A stretch of DNA of 64,000 bases from Hyphococcus sp. (GCA_021776335.1 JAJFGB010000005.1:124001-188000), one strand, 5' to 3'. Numbered from the stretch's first letter, positions 28,887 to 37,971 are shown. Made by a program: numbers and translations. Notes: generated by a model not told the origin, from the sequence alone.

Positions 28887-29051
28887 CTAGCGCATTTCCG
28901 GAAAAGTGTGAATCGGTTTTCCGATAAGAAATGCGCATAGGTATGAATCTGGGGTGTTTCCCGCGCGCGAAGGCGCGCTAAGCAATATTTTGACCGCGTT
29001 CGCGGTCGGGAACGATAAACCGGGAACCACTTTATCTCGGAAACACCCTAG
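28887..29051 (-). mobile_element. MITE-like element, copy 1 (inverted relative to copy at 59.8 kb)
   Basis: 165 bp bounded by CTAG at both ends (28887-28890 and 29048-29051). Imperfect terminal inverted repeats: CGCATTTCCGGAAAAGTG at one end and GGTGTTTCCGAGATAAAGTG at the other. Internal palindromes are GACCGCGAACGCGGTC and GCGCGCCTTCGCGCGC. It matches the element at 59788-59916 at almost every position but keeps about 36 extra bases (a GCGCAT...TCGGAAAACCGATTC block). It encodes no transposase. Its CTAG end supplies the TAG stop of the DUF3429 gene. CTAG/TA ends suggest an IS630-type mobiliser; this is inference. Confidence 0.7.
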
Positions 29052-29533
29052 TAAAACCCCCAAACAAAAAGCCGTATGATGATGAGCATGATCGAGAGGC
29101 TCATCCATAAAGTCACGCGCGTGCGCAGATTTCCATACCAGATTGGCGTCAGTCCGGCCTTCACGCTACGCAGGTCGCGCAGCAGCAAGTAAATTAAGAG
29201 AGCAAGAATGAATAAATGGCGCCATGCAGCGCCGATTGAAAAGAAAAATGTACCGCTCGGCAGCATCACCAGGAATGCAGCGAGTGTGACCATCATGCCG
29301 GGTAAGAAGCTGCGTGTGTGTTTTGTTTGTATCGTTAGCAATGCCCCTGCCTCGATGCCTGATAGATAAACGACAACAACACCACCATAAATCAGCGCCA
29401 GCTGATGAAAATCAAGCGCGATATATTGGGGCAGCAGTACAGGACTGATCCACAGGGCGACGGCCGCCGCTATGAACGGAATGACCCCGTATAAACCGAG
29501 CCGCGTCATTTGCTCACGTTGGTCCGCCGCCAT
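29048..29533 (-). CDS. DUF3429 family membrane protein
   Basis: 161 residues with about five hydrophobic helices; the N-terminal half (GLYGVIPFIAAAVALWISPV, LIYGGVVVVYLSGIEAG) matches DUF3429, a conserved integral membrane family of unknown role. It is on the same strand and 90 bases after the TIGR02186 gene. Its stop codon is the first TAG of the MITE-like element. Confidence 0.85.
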   Translation of the reverse strand: MAADQREQMTRLGLYGVIPFIAAAVALWISPVLLPQYIALDFHQLALIYGGVVVVYLSGIEAGALLTIQTKHTRSFLPGMMVTLAAFLVMLPSGTFFFSIGAAWRHLFILALLIYLLLRDLRSVKAGLTPIWYGNLRTRVTLWMSLSIMLIIIRLFVWGFY

Positions 29534-29623
29534 CAGGCCCCGCCCCGTATGTGCAATCGACTGAATAAGCTGTGATTGAAAGTCGCCATATGCCCCTCCA
29601 TTAGGGACATTAACTCATAAAAC

Positions 29624-30394
29624 TCATTTTCGGAATGCGAGCGCTGCGAGCCAGCCCGCAAAAAGAGACAACACAACGCACAAAATTCCATAGGATACGG
29701 GTCGTTGGTGGGCGAGGTCGTAAATTCCCCTTTCCACCCCGACTTTATTGACGGTTAGTGTGGCGCTGTCCCGCCCAAGCAGCAGGCCATCGCGATAGAG
29801 ATAAACAGCCACGCCATAATCGCCGACCGGGGTTGTCGCTGGCAAATCGACGTTGACTGTAAAAAGAGCGCCCTTTTTGAAGCTGACGCCGCTCACCCTG
29901 TCATGGTAGAGCCCTTGATCCTCAATTTCAGTTAGAAACGCGTTTTTGTAGAGCGCATCATGTGTGGGCTCAGCGATTGCGCCGCCTGCCGTCTCGGTTG
30001 ATTTGCCTGCGGTGAATTCGAGGAAGTCGGCGCCGAGCCGATATGTTTCCTGATCAGAAAGGGGGGCTATATCAGCAATCGCACGCGTTGCATTCGTCAG
30101 ATAAAGACCTGGCGCCCCGTCAATGATATGCGTGTCGCCTGGCGCCCAAATCAGATTTTTCTTTTCGAGTTGACGGATCAGGAACCGCGACGCTGGGCCG
30201 CGAATGACCGTTATGATATCGATTTCTTCAGCGGCATTTTCAACGCCCGTAACGGCGCCGAACAAAGTTAAATGCGCGCCGGCGAAGCTTGTATCGACTT
30301 CTACCCGTTCATCCGTCAGGGCAATACTGATCTCCGCGGCGCCGGCGGCTGCCGTCATCCAAATTAGGCAAATCAGCGTTAGCAGAGGCCTCAC
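29624..30394 (-). CDS. TIGR02186 family membrane-anchored protein
   Basis: 256 residues, signal peptide (LLTLICLIWMTAAAGAAE) and a C-terminal membrane helix, with a mainly beta periplasmic domain (SIALTDERVEVDTSFAGAHLTLFGA) as in the TIGR02186 family found next to alphaproteobacterial TauE/SafE-like exporters. The GTG start overlapping the exporter stop (GTGA) is used instead of an upstream ATG inside the exporter gene. Role unknown; probable periplasmic partner of the exporter. Confidence 0.86.
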   Translation of the reverse strand: MRPLLTLICLIWMTAAAGAAEISIALTDERVEVDTSFAGAHLTLFGAVTGVENAAEEIDIITVIRGPASRFLIRQLEKKNLIWAPGDTHIIDGAPGLYLTNATRAIADIAPLSDQETYRLGADFLEFTAGKSTETAGGAIAEPTHDALYKNAFLTEIEDQGLYHDRVSGVSFKKGALFTVNVDLPATTPVGDYGVAVYLYRDGLLLGRDSATLTVNKVGVERGIYDLAHQRPVSYGILCVVLSLFAGWLAALAFRK

Positions 30395-31305
30395 GAGATT
30401 GCCTCCACGATAAAAGGAGATGGTGGATGCGCCACAAGACCGACCAGCAGCCGCGCGCAAACGGCAAGGACGATTAGCGCCAGTAATGCGCGCAAATGCT
30501 CAGCTTTCAATTTGACGCCGGCTCGTGCGCCGAGTTGAGCGCCAATGACGCCGCCAGAGAGCAATAAAAGAGACAAGACGATGTCGACTGTCTGATTGGC
30601 CGAGGCATGCAGGACCGTCGTTATTGCGGTGACGAAGATAATTTGAAAAAGCGAAGTGCCGACGACAATGTTGGTCGGTAATTTCAAAATGTAGAGCATT
30701 GCCGGAACCATGATGAAGCCGCCGCCAACACCCATGATCGCAGCCAGAATGCCGACCAGAAATCCGAGGATAATTGGCGGGATCGGGCTGATATAGAGTT
30801 GGGAGCGTCGAAACCGCATGGCAAATGGCATAGCCGCCATCCACCCGACGCTGCGGTGTCTGCGTCGGCGCGGCTTTGCATCGGGCGACCGCAGCAGCGC
30901 ACGCAAGCTTTCTGTCAGCATGAGGGCGCCGATGATGCCAAGAAATACGACATAGGAGAGCGAAATCAGAATTTCCACCTGGCCGATTTCTCGCAGATAT
31001 CGAAAGATCAAAATCCCTACAAGAGCGCCCGCTGCGCCGCCTAGAACCAGGAATCCGCCCATCAAAAAATCAACGGTTTGACGTTTGAGATGTGCTAGAA
31101 CACCGGAAACAGATGAGGCGACAATCTGAGAGGCCTCGGTGCCGACTGCGACAGCGGGTGGAATGCCGTAAAAAATAAGCAGCGGCGTCATCAGGAAACC
31201 GCCGCCAACGCCGAACATGCCAGACAGGAATCCAACAGCGGCGCCCATCACAATAATGATGAAGGGGTCAACTGGAATCTCCGCGATGGGGAGATAAATC
31301 TGCAT
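30391..31305 (-). CDS. Sulfite exporter TauE/SafE (TSUP) family protein
   Basis: 304-residue transporter with two repeated halves, each containing the TSUP signature: GMFGVGGGFLMTPLLIFYGI (first) and AIMGVGGGFIMVPAMLYIL (second). About eight membrane helices. Substrates of the family include sulfite, sulfoacetate and other organosulfur anions. It leads a small operon with TIGR02186 and DUF3429 proteins. A perfect long hairpin lies about 100 bases upstream. Confidence 0.92.
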   Translation of the reverse strand: MQIYLPIAEIPVDPFIIIVMGAAVGFLSGMFGVGGGFLMTPLLIFYGIPPAVAVGTEASQIVASSVSGVLAHLKRQTVDFLMGGFLVLGGAAGALVGILIFRYLREIGQVEILISLSYVVFLGIIGALMLTESLRALLRSPDAKPRRRRHRSVGWMAAMPFAMRFRRSQLYISPIPPIILGFLVGILAAIMGVGGGFIMVPAMLYILKLPTNIVVGTSLFQIIFVTAITTVLHASANQTVDIVLSLLLLSGGVIGAQLGARAGVKLKAEHLRALLALIVLAVCARLLVGLVAHPPSPFIVEAIS

Positions 31306-31405
31306 GACTGATAACGGCCGAAACTGGTGGAACGCTTTGACAATGTCTTATAGGCGCCGGTTATTCACCCACGCAAGCAACGCATTTTAGTTTTGTCGAT
31401 GTCAC

Positions 31406-31463
31406 AGCGTATTTCTCACCGGCGATCATCGCTGCTGCGATGATCGCCGGTGAGAAATACGCT
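31406..31463. repeat. Perfect inverted repeat, 27-bp arms with 4-base loop
   Basis: AGCGTATTTCTCACCGGCGA (first 20 bases of the left arm, 31406-31432) is exactly reverse-complemented at 31437-31463 with loop TGCT. It sits between the stop of the PodJ-like gene and the start of the TSUP gene (both minus strand). No T-run follows on either side, so it is not a canonical intrinsic terminator, though it may still end transcription or stabilise an RNA end. Confidence 0.8.
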
Positions 31464-31521
31464 CATGAATGAAGCTGACCTGTTTGCAGCACATAAACCG
31501 GCGCTGCTCTCTCCGATACGC

Positions 31522-34317
31522 CTAGTTTGTAACGGTCATTTCGTTTGCGGCTGAGTCTGGGGTCTGTGGAGCCCAGCTGGCGATTGCCGCATCAATGTCC
31601 TGACGTTGAGCCGCAGTCAGAGCCACAGCGACGCCAGCCGCCAGCGGCCCCGCCTGTTGGTCGCCATTTTTTGCAGCGAGAGAATACCAATAATAGGCCT
31701 GGCCAGCGTCCTGAATGGCGGAAGGCGCGCTGCCGCTGCTCGGGTGATAGATTGCGCCAAGATTATATTGTGAATCGACGAGGCCAAATTCTGCTGCGCG
31801 CTCGAACCAGCCGATGGCTTCGCGCGTGTCGGCTGCGCCGCCATCGCCGCGCGCTGTCATCACGCCGATCCGGTGTGTCGCCAGAACATTGCCGCCATTA
31901 GCCGCGCGACGGAACCACAGGCGCGCTTGCCCAAGATCCTGATCGACACCTTGACCGGTCTTGAAAAGCTCGCCGAGCTGCAATTGCGCCGGCGGGTAAC
32001 CAAGCGCGGCCGCATCTTGTAGCTTTTCTATTGATGCAGAATTGTCAGCATCACTTGCGGCGGCGCTGAGAGAGGCCATGCTTTCTATATAGAGCGTCCG
32101 CGGATTAATGGCCGGCGCAGTCGGCAGGGCGGCGACGGTTTCGACCTCGTTGTCGATTGCCCCTGTTGTTGCCGGCAGGGATGTTGCTATCGCTGCCGGC
32201 GCGTCGGCGGCGTCTGGTTTGAACACCAAATCTTTAATCAGGAAAAACAGCGCCGCTGCGGCGAGAACAATTGCCACGCCAAGGGCTAGTGTAACCGGTC
32301 GGGCTGCCGCCGTTGCTTTCAGTGTCGCAAATGCGGCTTTGTCTCCGGTTTGTGGGTCAGTCAAATCGACTTCTATGGCATCCGGTTTGGCATCCGGCTT
32401 TTTGTCATCCCCGTCGACTTCTTCTTTTCTGGAAAATCGACCAGTAATGGAAGAAAAGGCGTCCGAAATCTTTGAAAACGGTCCTTTGTCGTCATTAGTT
32501 TCGTCTGTGACGTCGGCCACAGGGGCCGCTGCAACAGGCATCGCTGGTGTTTCTTGTGAACTCTCTCCAGCCGCGGCGCGGCGTTTTTGCCGCGCGCGCG
32601 CGGCAAGGATCGCCTTTTGTTTTGGCGACAATTTGCGACGCGCAGACTTCCCTGTTTCGGCGGAACGCTGTGCGGCCTCTTTGGCGCGTCGCCTCGCGGC
32701 TTTCATATAGTCTTCTTCTTCCGCAGCTTCGGCAGGTGCTTCCGTGGAGATCGTTGGCGGCTTGCCCGCCAGCATCGCCTTGGCGGCGGCCCGGGACGAT
32801 TGCGGTTCTGTTTGTGCTTCACCTGTTTGCGTATCTTCTGATGTCGTATCTGAGCTTGCCGTCAGTGCATCGAGGTCGGCAAAGATCGAATCGAGATCGT
32901 CGTCGTCATCCTCTTCGGTCGTGTCGTCTTTGTCTGCGCTCATATCCGCGGCGTCATCACCTTCTGGTTTTCCACCGCTGAACGCTTCTTGAACCTCCGA
33001 TAACAATGCGCGCGCCGCATTCGCCTCCGACGGTTCGGATGGTTTTCCGCCGTCCGATTCATCGTCAAGATCGAAGCTGAAATCGTCGCCTTTCTCGGCA
33101 TCCGTTTCAGTATCCGTGGCGTCGGCGGTCAGGGGCTCGTCGTCGAACGAAAACGGATCCGCGCTGGAAACATCGCCCATATTATCGTCGTCGGCGTCTT
33201 TTTCGGAGAGGTCAGGCGTATCGCTGATGTCTTCGACCATTTGGTCGATGTCATCACTAATATCAAATGCCAACGGTGTCGTTGGCTCAGCATTGTCGCC
33301 ATCGTCGTCTTCAGTTTTTGGTCGGCCGCCAATCGTTTCCAGCCTGCCGATCAGGTCGGAAAAAGAGTTCTGTAGCGTCGATATGCGCGCATCCGTTTCA
33401 GTGCGTGCAGTATTGATTGCCTCATCAATTGCGGCGCGATTGTCATCCTGATTATTTTCACGCGTCATCCGCTCGCTTAATTCGGAGACCGACTCGGCAA
33501 CTTTTTGCACACCGTCGGCGCTGCGTAACTCCGCGGCGTCAATTTGTTCAGCGAGTTTGGTAACGACGCCTTCAAGCGAGCGAATCTGGTCGCCGCCGCG
33601 TTTGATTTCATCGCCAAGAATGCGCAGACGGGCGCCGGTCTGCTCTATGAATTCGGGGTCCGCAGATCCGTTGGCGCTGTTTGTTAGTTTGGCCGCCTCG
33701 CTTGCGATGCGTTCGGCGCGCGCGATGCGCGCGGAAAGACCGTCGATAGCGTCTTTCAAAAAAGTAACGCCGGATGATGCGTCGCTGTCTCCGCCGGCGC
33801 GGTCAATGCGTGCAGCAAGTTCCTGAAGCTGTCGCTCATTGGCGTCAATACGCTCCAGCGATGTCTTGTGGGCATTGTTGAACTGAACGGCGACCTGCGT
33901 CACCGCTTTTTCGAGCGCTTTTAATGCGTCAACGCGCTGGCGATCGCCTCCTGCGCGTTCCAGCCTGCCAAGTCGGTCCGCAAGATCGTCATTGGATCCT
34001 TCGGCGGGTTTGACGCGCTCCAGTCTTTGTGTGCGCTCGACGACACCGCCAATATTGCGCGATAATTCGCTGACCGCTGCCGCACTGGCGGTTTCCATTT
34101 CGCCAAGGCGCTTATTCAAATGCTCAATCGCCGTGACCAGATCAGCCGCTTTTAGTCCTTCAATCTCGCCATCGGAGCTCTGCGGATCGCCGGCGGTGTA
34201 TATCATTTGATTGAGCCACTCGCCGACCGTCATGCCCTCACGCCGCGCGGCATCCTTCGCCGTCTCGCGGGCGTCACGTTCAATACCTTTAACGCTCCAT
34301 GGGGCGTTTGATTTCAT
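31522..34317 (-). CDS. PodJ-like polarity/scaffold protein with Sel1 repeats
   Basis: About 931 residues. The N-terminus APWSVKGIERDARETAKDAA and MTVGEWLNQMI matches the start of Caulobacter PodJ-type localization factors. A long coiled-coil (about 60-340), an acidic disordered middle (runs of Asp and Glu), a Lys/Arg-rich patch, one membrane helix (VTLALGVAIVLAAAALFFLI) and periplasmic Sel1-like repeats (QLGELFKTGQGV, ARLWFRRAANGG, AIGWFERAAEFG) follow. The start chosen is ATG with MKSNAPWS; the frame stays open 27 codons further upstream. A perfect CtrA box lies 157 bases upstream. Confidence 0.85.
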   Translation of the reverse strand: MKSNAPWSVKGIERDARETAKDAARREGMTVGEWLNQMIYTAGDPQSSDGEIEGLKAADLVTAIEHLNKRLGEMETASAAAVSELSRNIGGVVERTQRLERVKPAEGSNDDLADRLGRLERAGGDRQRVDALKALEKAVTQVAVQFNNAHKTSLERIDANERQLQELAARIDRAGGDSDASSGVTFLKDAIDGLSARIARAERIASEAAKLTNSANGSADPEFIEQTGARLRILGDEIKRGGDQIRSLEGVVTKLAEQIDAAELRSADGVQKVAESVSELSERMTRENNQDDNRAAIDEAINTARTETDARISTLQNSFSDLIGRLETIGGRPKTEDDDGDNAEPTTPLAFDISDDIDQMVEDISDTPDLSEKDADDDNMGDVSSADPFSFDDEPLTADATDTETDAEKGDDFSFDLDDESDGGKPSEPSEANAARALLSEVQEAFSGGKPEGDDAADMSADKDDTTEEDDDDDLDSIFADLDALTASSDTTSEDTQTGEAQTEPQSSRAAAKAMLAGKPPTISTEAPAEAAEEEDYMKAARRRAKEAAQRSAETGKSARRKLSPKQKAILAARARQKRRAAAGESSQETPAMPVAAAPVADVTDETNDDKGPFSKISDAFSSITGRFSRKEEVDGDDKKPDAKPDAIEVDLTDPQTGDKAAFATLKATAAARPVTLALGVAIVLAAAALFFLIKDLVFKPDAADAPAAIATSLPATTGAIDNEVETVAALPTAPAINPRTLYIESMASLSAAASDADNSASIEKLQDAAALGYPPAQLQLGELFKTGQGVDQDLGQARLWFRRAANGGNVLATHRIGVMTARGDGGAADTREAIGWFERAAEFGLVDSQYNLGAIYHPSSGSAPSAIQDAGQAYYWYSLAAKNGDQQAGPLAAGVAVALTAAQRQDIDAAIASWAPQTPDSAANEMTVTN

Positions 34318-34473
34318 CGCTCTCACCGTTTTCGCTGGGGCGAAATTCCCCGTTTTTCGACCGTTGCTCGGGCGGTTGTTATCGCCAAGGCGAAACATTT
34401 CACGGTTAAGGTGCTTCGCGATTTCCGCAAAGCCTAATCCGCGTTATAGCCGCGCCACCACAACTTCTGGTCG

Positions 34474-34488
34474 TTAAGGAAAGGTTAA
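34474..34488. promoter_or_regulatory. CtrA box (TTAA-N7-TTAA) between PodJ-like gene and acyl-CoA dehydrogenase
   Basis: TTAAGGAAAGGTTAA is a perfect TTAA-N7-TTAA site of the cell-cycle regulator CtrA. It lies in the 210-base divergent gap, closer to the PodJ-like start. CtrA control of polarity genes is known in Caulobacter; binding here is inferred. Confidence 0.6.
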
Positions 34489-34607
34489 GGCTGATTCGGC
34501 GCGCCGGGCCTATATTTTCCGCGCTGCGATATGCGCTTTCGCCTGACAATTCATAGGTCTAGATTGACGGGTAACTGACAGGCTTCCGAATAACGGAGAT
34601 TTCCCCA

Positions 34608-36401
34608 ATGACGATTTATGCCGCGCCGCTAAAAGACATGCAGTTTGTGCTGAACGATGTTTTGCAGATTTCAAAATACTCTAACCTGCCAGGGTTTTCC
34701 GACGCATCAGAGGATGTCGTCGAGGCAATTTTAGAGGAAGGCGCCAAAATGGCTGCCAATGTCCTCCATCCGATCAATCAGTCAGGCGATAAAGAGGGCT
34801 GCACCCGCCATGATGACGGCTCGGTGACGACGCCGAAGGGATTCAAAGAAGCGTATCAAGTTTATAAGGACGGCGGCTGGCAGGGGCTGTCTTTCGATCC
34901 GGAATATGGCGGGCAGGGGTTGCCTTATATTCTGGCGGTGGCTGTCAGCGAGATGGTGTCGGCGGCGAATATGGCGTTCGGCATGTATCCCGGGCTCGCG
35001 CGCGGCGCAGCGGACGCGATTTATGCGCATGGCACTGACGAGCAGAAACAAAAATATCTGCCGAATATGATCGCCGGTGAATGGGGCGGCACCATGAACC
35101 TTACTGAGCCCCATTGCGGCACCGATCTTGGTCTGTTGCGAACGAAAGCTGTTCCGCAAGGTGATGGGAGCTACAAAATTTCCGGCACAAAGATTTTTAT
35201 TTCCGCTGGCGAGCACGATTTGACGGACAATATCATTCATCTTGTCATTGCGCGGATTGAAGGTGCGCCAGACGGCGTGAAAGGCATCTCGCTTTTTATC
35301 GTGCCGAAATTCCACATCAATGACGATGGGGCGGTCGGTGAGCGCAATAGCGTTTCTTGTGGCTCGATTGAAGAGAAGATGGGCATTCATGCCAATTCGA
35401 CATGTGTCATGAATTTTGATGAGGCGACCGGCTATCTTCTTGGAGAGGAAAACAAGGGCCTGAAAGCCATGTTCACAATGATGAATGAGGCGCGCCTCGG
35501 GGTCGGCATGCAAGGCATGGCGATTTCCGAAGTCGCTTATCAAAATGGCGCCGCCTACGCCAAGGATCGATTGCAGGGGCGGGCGCTTGTGGGAGGTCCG
35601 GCTGAGCCGGATAAGCCTGCTGATCCTATCATCGTCCACCCTGACGTGCGCCGCATGTTGATGGATCATCGCGCCTTTACCGAGGGCGCGCGCGCATGGA
35701 TGTATTGGTCTGCGCTTCACGCCGACCTGCAGCACAAGGCGGAAGACGAAGCAACGCGCCAAAAGGCCGAAGATTACATGGGATTGATGACGCCAATCCT
35801 GAAAGCCTATCTGACGGACAAGGGATACGCGCATGCAACCAACGCCCAACAGGTGCTCGGCGGGCATGGCTATATTCAGGAATGGGGCATGGAACAATTT
35901 GTGCGCGATGCGCGCATCGCTATGATCTATGAGGGCGCTAACGGGGTTCAGGCGCTCGATCTTGTTGGCCGCAAGCTGATGAAGGATGGCGGCCGCGCGT
36001 GGCAAAGCTTTTTCAAAGAGGTCGATGAGTTCGTTAGTGATAATCAAGGTAATGATGAACTAACGCCCTATCTCGAAGGCCTTTCCTTGGCCAAAAAAGA
36101 CGTTGAAGAAGCGACGCAATGGATGGCGGCGAATGCGATGCAAAATTTCAATAATGCCGGCGCCGGTTCGACGGACTATCTCAATATGTGGGCGCTGTTA
36201 TGCCTTGCCCATGGCTGGGCGCAGATGGCGAAGGTTGCGCTTGAGAAAAAGGCCGCTGGCGAAGATGACGCGTTCTTCGACAATAAACTCATCACAGGGC
36301 GATACTTCATGGAGCGTCTGTTGCCGGATACGGCCTCGCATCTGGCGAAGCTTAAGACCGGCGCTGATGCCATGATGGCTCTGCCGGCTGAGGCCTTTTA
36401 G
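34608..36401 (+). CDS. Acyl-CoA dehydrogenase with C-terminal domain (DmdC-like)
   Basis: 597-residue flavoenzyme of the large acyl-CoA dehydrogenase group. N-terminal APLKDMQFVLNDVLQI, FAD/substrate loops NLTEPHCGTDLGLLRTKA and the catalytic-Glu region MIYEGANGVQALDLVGRKL are typical, followed by the extra C-terminal helical domain. Close relatives include 3-methylmercaptopropionyl-CoA dehydrogenase (DmdC) and FadE5-like enzymes. No other DMSP or beta-oxidation genes are beside it, so specificity is open. It is divergent from the PodJ-like gene. Confidence 0.92.
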   Translation: MTIYAAPLKDMQFVLNDVLQISKYSNLPGFSDASEDVVEAILEEGAKMAANVLHPINQSGDKEGCTRHDDGSVTTPKGFKEAYQVYKDGGWQGLSFDPEYGGQGLPYILAVAVSEMVSAANMAFGMYPGLARGAADAIYAHGTDEQKQKYLPNMIAGEWGGTMNLTEPHCGTDLGLLRTKAVPQGDGSYKISGTKIFISAGEHDLTDNIIHLVIARIEGAPDGVKGISLFIVPKFHINDDGAVGERNSVSCGSIEEKMGIHANSTCVMNFDEATGYLLGEENKGLKAMFTMMNEARLGVGMQGMAISEVAYQNGAAYAKDRLQGRALVGGPAEPDKPADPIIVHPDVRRMLMDHRAFTEGARAWMYWSALHADLQHKAEDEATRQKAEDYMGLMTPILKAYLTDKGYAHATNAQQVLGGHGYIQEWGMEQFVRDARIAMIYEGANGVQALDLVGRKLMKDGGRAWQSFFKEVDEFVSDNQGNDELTPYLEGLSLAKKDVEEATQWMAANAMQNFNNAGAGSTDYLNMWALLCLAHGWAQMAKVALEKKAAGEDDAFFDNKLITGRYFMERLLPDTASHLAKLKTGADAMMALPAEAF

Positions 36402-36418
36402 ACGAGACTGAAGGATCA

Positions 36419-36847
36419 TTAATCCGGCGGCCGGATGTCGATGGCTGCCGGATCAAGATTTTTCAGCCTGCATTCCCAGATCGTGACCACGCGCCAGCCG
36501 AGCTTTCTCAATGCGGCGGCGTTTTTTTTGTCGCGGGCCTTGTTGCGTGCAACCTTTTCCAGCCAATAGGCGCGGTTTGTTTTCGGCACGCGCTTGCCGC
36601 GTTTGCAGTGGTGGCCGTGCCAAAAACAGCCATGGACGAAGATTATGGTGTGGTGTTTTGGAAAGACCAGATCCGGCTTTCCCGGTAAGGTTTTCACATT
36701 TAGTCTGTAGCGATAGCCGATCGCGAACAGCGCTTTGCGCAACGCGACCTCCGGCTTTGTATTTTCGGATTTTACGGCCCGCATAATGGCGGACCGTTTT
36801 TCGGGCGAGAAGACATCGCTGCGTTCGGGACTTATGAGCGCTATCAT
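36419..36847 (-). CDS. vsr: Very short patch repair endonuclease Vsr
   Basis: 142-residue mismatch endonuclease that nicks at T:G mismatches left by 5-methylcytosine deamination. Motifs: EKRSAIMRAVKSENTKPEV at the N-terminus, GKPDLVFPKH with the catalytic Asp, and VHGCFWHGHHC zinc/active-site segment. The start overlaps the dcm-like stop by four bases, the usual dcm-vsr coupling. Length is near that of E. coli Vsr. Confidence 0.94.
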   Translation of the reverse strand: MIALISPERSDVFSPEKRSAIMRAVKSENTKPEVALRKALFAIGYRYRLNVKTLPGKPDLVFPKHHTIIFVHGCFWHGHHCKRGKRVPKTNRAYWLEKVARNKARDKKNAAALRKLGWRVVTIWECRLKNLDPAAIDIRPPD

Positions 36848-37971
36848 GCCGCTTTGCGCGCGTGCGCCCTGAGCCCAGGCTCAAAAATATTCTCTGCGAG
36901 CCATTGCACTACTGGAACGCAAACACCGTCGCCACAGAGTTTTAACGCTGCGGTGGTGCTTTCCGGCAAGGAATAGTCTTCCGGCATTCCCATAAGGCGC
37001 GCTGCCTCTCTGGGATTTAACAGCCGCGAACGGACTTGTCCGTCTTCGATTGCGAAAATGATCTGCCGCGACGATCCTCCGGCCGGCGTGCGCAAACACC
37101 CTGCAAGGCCATCAAAACGCGCCTCCACGCGCTGGACTGTGCTGCCATCTTCAATCCGTGTGCGTCTGAATGCGGCGCCGACGCGCCGGGCGCGATGGCG
37201 CGTCAAGGCATTGATGCGATTACGTTGCTGCTGGCTCATCATGTCGAGCAGTTTTTTCGTTTGTTTAGGGCTATGCCAATCCGAGGCCGCCCAGTCGATA
37301 ATATCGGAAAGGCGGGTATTGCGACCGGTTATTTTCGGCGCCTGAAGCCAGCCCCAGTTTTGTCTGACTTTTGCCGGAAGGCGCTCAACCGCGTCACACA
37401 GAGATGTCAGCTCATTATTCGGCGCCGCCAGCGCGAAGGCTGGTTCCGCACCAGGAGAAAACCCCAGAATGAAAAGCCGTGGCCGTGATTGCGGCGTAAA
37501 GATTTTAGCATCGATTACCATTGCTGAAACACGGTAGCCGGCGCCCGCTATCAATTCGACAATCGTTGCAAAGTCACGCCCGCTATTTGAGGTGAGAAGC
37601 CCAGCGACATTTTCCAAAGCAATGATGCGGGGCATCCGGCCCGCCGCGGCGAGGTCTTCGGTTATTCGCCAAAACTCAAAGAAGGCGCCGCTTCGTTTAG
37701 CCTTAATGCCGCCGCGAGCGCCGGCGAGCGACAAGTCCTGGCAGGGAAAGGAACCCCACATCAGGTCGGGTGCAGCCTTGGGCAATTGCGCAAGCGTGAT
37801 GGCGGCGATATCGCTTTCGATTAAGTCCTCGCCGCCAAAATTGGCGCGATAGGCGGTGCATTTTTGCGAATCAATGTCGTTGGCGAGCGCGCATTGCCAT
37901 GAATTACCGAGCCCCAGGCGCGTCATTCCGCCGCCGGCAAAAAATTCCAGAAAAGAATATTCAGCGCCCAT
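36844..37971 (-). CDS. DNA (cytosine-5) methyltransferase
   Basis: 375-residue C5-cytosine methyltransferase. Motif I LEFFAGGGMTRLGLG, catalytic PC with C77 in GSFPCQDLSLAG, ENV in IALENVAGLL, QSRPRLF, and the C-terminal LNPREAARLMGMPEDY are all visible. The variable region between about 185 and 290 sets the target, which I cannot read. No restriction endonuclease gene is adjacent; only vsr follows, so this may be an orphan or solitary methylase. Confidence 0.93.
   Translation of the reverse strand: MGAEYSFLEFFAGGGMTRLGLGNSWQCALANDIDSQKCTAYRANFGGEDLIESDIAAITLAQLPKAAPDLMWGSFPCQDLSLAGARGGIKAKRSGAFFEFWRITEDLAAAGRMPRIIALENVAGLLTSNSGRDFATIVELIAGAGYRVSAMVIDAKIFTPQSRPRLFILGFSPGAEPAFALAAPNNELTSLCDAVERLPAKVRQNWGWLQAPKITGRNTRLSDIIDWAASDWHSPKQTKKLLDMMSQQQRNRINALTRHRARRVGAAFRRTRIEDGSTVQRVEARFDGLAGCLRTPAGGSSRQIIFAIEDGQVRSRLLNPREAARLMGMPEDYSLPESTTAALKLCGDGVCVPVVQWLAENIFEPGLRAHARKAA

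Noticed and set aside
34782-36047. 421-codon open frame antisense to the acyl-CoA dehydrogenase
   Set aside because: It mirrors the codon bias of the real gene, has no domain and no ribosome binding site.
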